Shown piece after piece: positions 12,636-14,344 of a DNA stretch of 14,344 nt. Both the position numbers and the translations under genes were made by a program. This stretch comes from Ardenticatenaceae bacterium (lineage in GTDB: Bacteria; Chloroflexota; Anaerolineae; Promineifilales; Promineifilaceae): positions 1 through 14,344 of the forward strand of contig JACKCC010000033.1 of NCBI GenBank assembly GCA_020634245.1, in the 5' to 3' direction. The notes below the pieces were generated by a model. It was not told the origin of the DNA and searched no databases. It was given only the letters and a program-made list of their open reading frames with translations. The stretch's first letter is position 1; each line of letters begins with the position of its first letter.

Positions 12636-13683
12636 ATGTGGGCAACCCCTCTTGGAGTAAACGCAGCCAATTTTTGTAGAGAACGGCCGTAATCTCCCCT
12701 TCCCCATACCCCCGTTCCTTCAAGCCAGTACCAATCGCCGCCAAATCCAGCACCGAATCCATGCCCGTGGGCAAATCAGCTGCGCCAAACGGGCCGCCGA
12801 GGCCGCTGCCCAACCCCACATGCGCCGCATCGCCCAGCACCTGGCAAACGTGGTCGATGTGGGCCACCACGCGCTCGACGGTAATCAACTGCTTGGGATC
12901 GCCGTGGCGGTGACCACGCCGCAGCAGCGGATTGTACGGCGAGATGCCAATCACCCCGCCGCGCTCGCCCAGGCGCTGAATTTGCGCATCGCTCAGGTGG
13001 CGCCCACTGTCTGGCACCAAGGTGCGGGCGTTACTTTGGGAGGCGATGATAATGCCAGCATAGCTGTCCAGCAGCTCAGAGAACGCTTTGTCGCTCAGAT
13101 GGCTGGCATCGGCGATGAGGTCAAAATGGGCCATGATTTCCAATAGCTGATGGCCAGCTTTGGTAAGGCCAACGCGGCTGCCGCGCAAAAAGCCGGAAGC
13201 ATACACCGTGTCATCCCAGGCCAACCCAACGATGCGCACGCCACGCTCAAACCACATTTCCACCGCTTCTGGCTCGCGAATAGGGTCTGCCCCTTTCAGC
13301 AGGGGAATGATGCCGAGGAACGGCCGTTCACCCTCCCAACTTACCACCACTTCTGCCAATTCAGACTGGCTGCGCACCAGCCGGATCGTTTCTACTTCAT
13401 CCGCCAGCCGATGGTAATAATCGAGCTGCGCCTGGGCCATTTGCTGGGCTTGTTCTTGGGTGTGGTAGCCAAATTCGGAGGTTCGTTTGGCGGCCGGTGG
13501 AGCAAAAACCGTGCCGAAGGCGAGGCCCACGCCCGCTTCGGCTAGAGCAGGCAGGGTAAGCGTGGCAATGCCAGCCGGATGCCGTCGCTTTTCGCGCGCG
13601 CGCAGGTCAGCGAGGGATTGGTGGTGGGAACGGCCGTTTACCACCGCATCATAAGCCAGTTCCAAATGGCCATCAATAATCAT
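12634..13683 (-). CDS. M19 (renal/membrane dipeptidase) family protein with a degraded metal site
   Basis: This 349-residue protein aligns by eye with M19 dipeptidases along its length: IIDGH at the start, ERGVRIVGLAW (about 145-155), DASHLSD (His195), ASQSNAR (about 214-220) and HVGLGSGLGG (about 288-297). Active members hold two zinc ions with HxD, Glu, His and His. Here the first motif is H6-L-E8 instead of HxD, the EG Glu position reads Lys130 (LLKGAD), His195 is kept, and the second His is Gln216. The 21-residue spacing between the last two is the same as in human renal dipeptidase (198 and 219). The substrate Asp of GSDFDG is Gly294. The frame is intact, so this looks like a non-dipeptidase relative or pseudoenzyme, not a decayed gene. 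No signal peptide is seen. Start 13683 has GGA 5 nt upstream; ATG 13689 or TTG 13695 are weaker alternatives. Confidence 0.8.
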   Translation of the reverse strand: MIIDGHLELAYDAVVNGRSHHQSLADLRAREKRRHPAGIATLTLPALAEAGVGLAFGTVFAPPAAKRTSEFGYHTQEQAQQMAQAQLDYYHRLADEVETIRLVRSQSELAEVVVSWEGERPFLGIIPLLKGADPIREPEAVEMWFERGVRIVGLAWDDTVYASGFLRGSRVGLTKAGHQLLEIMAHFDLIADASHLSDKAFSELLDSYAGIIIASQSNARTLVPDSGRHLSDAQIQRLGERGGVIGISPYNPLLRRGHRHGDPKQLITVERVVAHIDHVCQVLGDAAHVGLGSGLGGPFGAADLPTGMDSVLDLAAIGTGLKERGYGEGEITAVLYKNWLRLLQEGLPT

Positions 13684-13701
13684 AGTCATCCGCAAATTTC
13701 G

Positions 13702-13755
13702 CAGAGTTGCGCAGTTTTTCTCTGTGAAACTCTGTGACTCCTCTGCGCAACTCTG
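13702..13755. repeat. Inverted repeat of the CTCTGTG family between nfo and the M19 gene
   Basis: CAGAGTTGCGCAG (13702-13714) and CTGCGCAACTCTG (13743-13755) are exact reverse complements. The 28-bp spacer carries further CTCTGTG units about 10 bp apart. It fills the 82-bp gap between the nfo stop and the M19 start, so it lies within a possible nfo-M19 transcript. Confidence 0.8.
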
Positions 13756-13765
13756 TGTTCCTCTT

Positions 13766-14344
13766 CTAATTCTCTATCAAATCGCGCAAAGTCTTCAAAT
13801 TAACCGGGTTCATCTCGATTTCGTTGCCGTCCTCATCTTCTTCTGTGACGGGCGTCTCTAGATGCGCTGGATGGTCGGTCCAGCGGGGGTCGTTCACAAA
13901 GTTGGCAAAACCAGACTTGCCAATGAACCCCTCACCGATGTGCTCATGCCGGTCTTTGTTGGAGCCTAACTCATGCTTGCTGTCGTTGAAGTGGAAACAT
14001 TTGATCTTGTCCAGGCCAATCGCTTTGTCGAAGGCAGCCATCGTCTCGGCGTACGTTTCCGGGGTGCGGATGTCGTACCCGGCAGCAAAGACGTGGCAGG
14101 TATCGAAGCAAACGCCCAGCCGGTCGTGCTCCCCAACTTCGTTGAGAATGGTAGCCAACTGCTCAAAGCTGTGGCCCAGATTGGTGCCTTGCCCGGCCAT
14201 CGTTTCTACACAGACGGTAATGTTGGGGGCAGATTCGGCCGTTTCTTGCAGCAGTCGTTTTAGCCCTTTGGCAATCCGTGCCATGCCTGCCTCGGCATCG
14301 CTACTCACAAACGAACCGGGATGAAAAGTGATGAGCGGAATATC
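13766..14344 (-). CDS. nfo: Endonuclease IV (AP endonuclease), 5' part outside window
   Basis: The last 192 residues of endonuclease IV are present; the family is about 280-300 residues. The enzyme cuts DNA at abasic sites and removes 3' blocking groups in base excision repair, in the cytoplasm. Ligands of the three-zinc site are visible, counted from the first codon at the edge: His8 (TFHPGS), Glu47 (VETMAG), Asp81 and His84 (FDTCHVF), His118 (FHFND), Asp131 and His133 (DRHEHIGEG) and Glu163 (LETP). GTNLGHSFEQL and the GEGFIG motif also fit. The reading frame stays open to 14344, so a GTG start at 14308 is an artefact of the edge. A short acidic tail (EEDEDGNEIE) precedes the C-terminus. The M19 gene follows 82 bp downstream on the same strand. 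Confidence 0.95.
   Translation of the reverse strand, partial: DIPLITFHPGSFVSSDAEAGMARIAKGLKRLLQETAESAPNITVCVETMAGQGTNLGHSFEQLATILNEVGEHDRLGVCFDTCHVFAAGYDIRTPETYAETMAAFDKAIGLDKIKCFHFNDSKHELGSNKDRHEHIGEGFIGKSGFANFVNDPRWTDHPAHLETPVTEEDEDGNEIEMNPVNLKTLRDLIEN

Larger units (their letters stand above)
732..13637. repeat. Highly iterated palindrome ACGGCCGT (extended AACGGCCGTT), 23 copies
   Basis: Copies of ACGGCCGT start at 732, 1288, 1654, 1702, 1942, 2077, 3460, 3582, 3680, 4226, 5025, 5850, 5993, 6984, 7556, 9833, 10891, 11326, 11726, 12195, 12683, 13320 and 13630. One is intergenic (7556) and the rest lie inside genes. In the genes 13 are read as Thr-Ala-Val, 4 as x-Gly-Arg and 5 as Arg-Pro. 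Near copies with one changed base occur at about 2755, 4142, 4693, 11038 and 14235. Chance expectation for an 8-mer in this length is about 0.2. Confidence 0.95.

Noticed and set aside
12501..12692. Plus-strand open frame of 63 codons over the small RNA
   Set aside because: It runs straight through the predicted terminator hairpin and into the convergent M19 gene, starts at the promoter's own transcription start and has no ribosome site. The RNA reading explains the hairpins better.
12634..13683. M19 gene as a pseudogene
   Set aside because: The frame is full length for the family, without stops or frameshifts. Only catalytic positions differ, so functional divergence is the simpler reading.

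Overview
The window reads as chromosomal DNA of a bacterium, most likely a Chloroflexota (Anaerolineae-like) lineage. That placement is inference from gene content: a polyphosphate-polymerase-domain/DUF4956/CotH operon, a long DnaE with an intact PHP site and a low-complexity C-terminal linker, and lipoproteins with Asp-rich propeller-like repeats. No rRNA, tRNA, CRISPR array, transposase or phage gene was seen. Protein genes are intact except at the two window edges.

Layout. Positions 1-7411 are all minus strand. From right to left they are: a VTC-type polyphosphate polymerase domain protein, a DUF4956 membrane protein and a CotH-kinase-family lipoprotein (one tight operon, 7411 to 4406); a MarR-family regulator that looks leaderless, with a perfect inverted repeat over its start; a GH13 alpha-amylase-family enzyme; and a large lipoprotein that runs off the left edge. 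The lipoprotein is open from 1796 to the edge (at least 598 codons). Positions 7412-8248 are an AT-rich spacer. It holds two related promoter modules, a perfect hairpin that looks like a minus-strand terminator, a 31-codon gene for a single-span membrane peptide and that gene's strong terminator. dnaE (8249-12274) is the only large plus-strand gene. After it come a palindromic MITE/REP-like element and a free-standing small RNA gene with a near-consensus promoter, three stem-loops and a Rho-independent terminator (about 12503-12635). The right end is minus strand again: an M19 (renal dipeptidase) family protein with a degraded metal site, and the C-terminal two thirds of endonuclease IV (nfo), cut by the edge.

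The most striking feature is at base level. The 8-bp palindrome ACGGCCGT, usually inside AACGGCCGTT, occurs 23 times, where about 0.2 would be expected by chance. It lies in seven of the nine larger or smaller protein genes listed here and once in a spacer, and it is read in all three frames (Thr-Ala-Val, x-Gly-Arg, Arg-Pro). This resembles the highly iterated palindrome HIP1 of cyanobacteria but with a different sequence. The two best candidates for undescribed biology are the 7570-8006 peptide/antisense locus, which is arranged like a type I toxin-antitoxin system, and the structured RNA at 12503-12635, which has 11-bp-spaced direct repeats upstream of its promoter.
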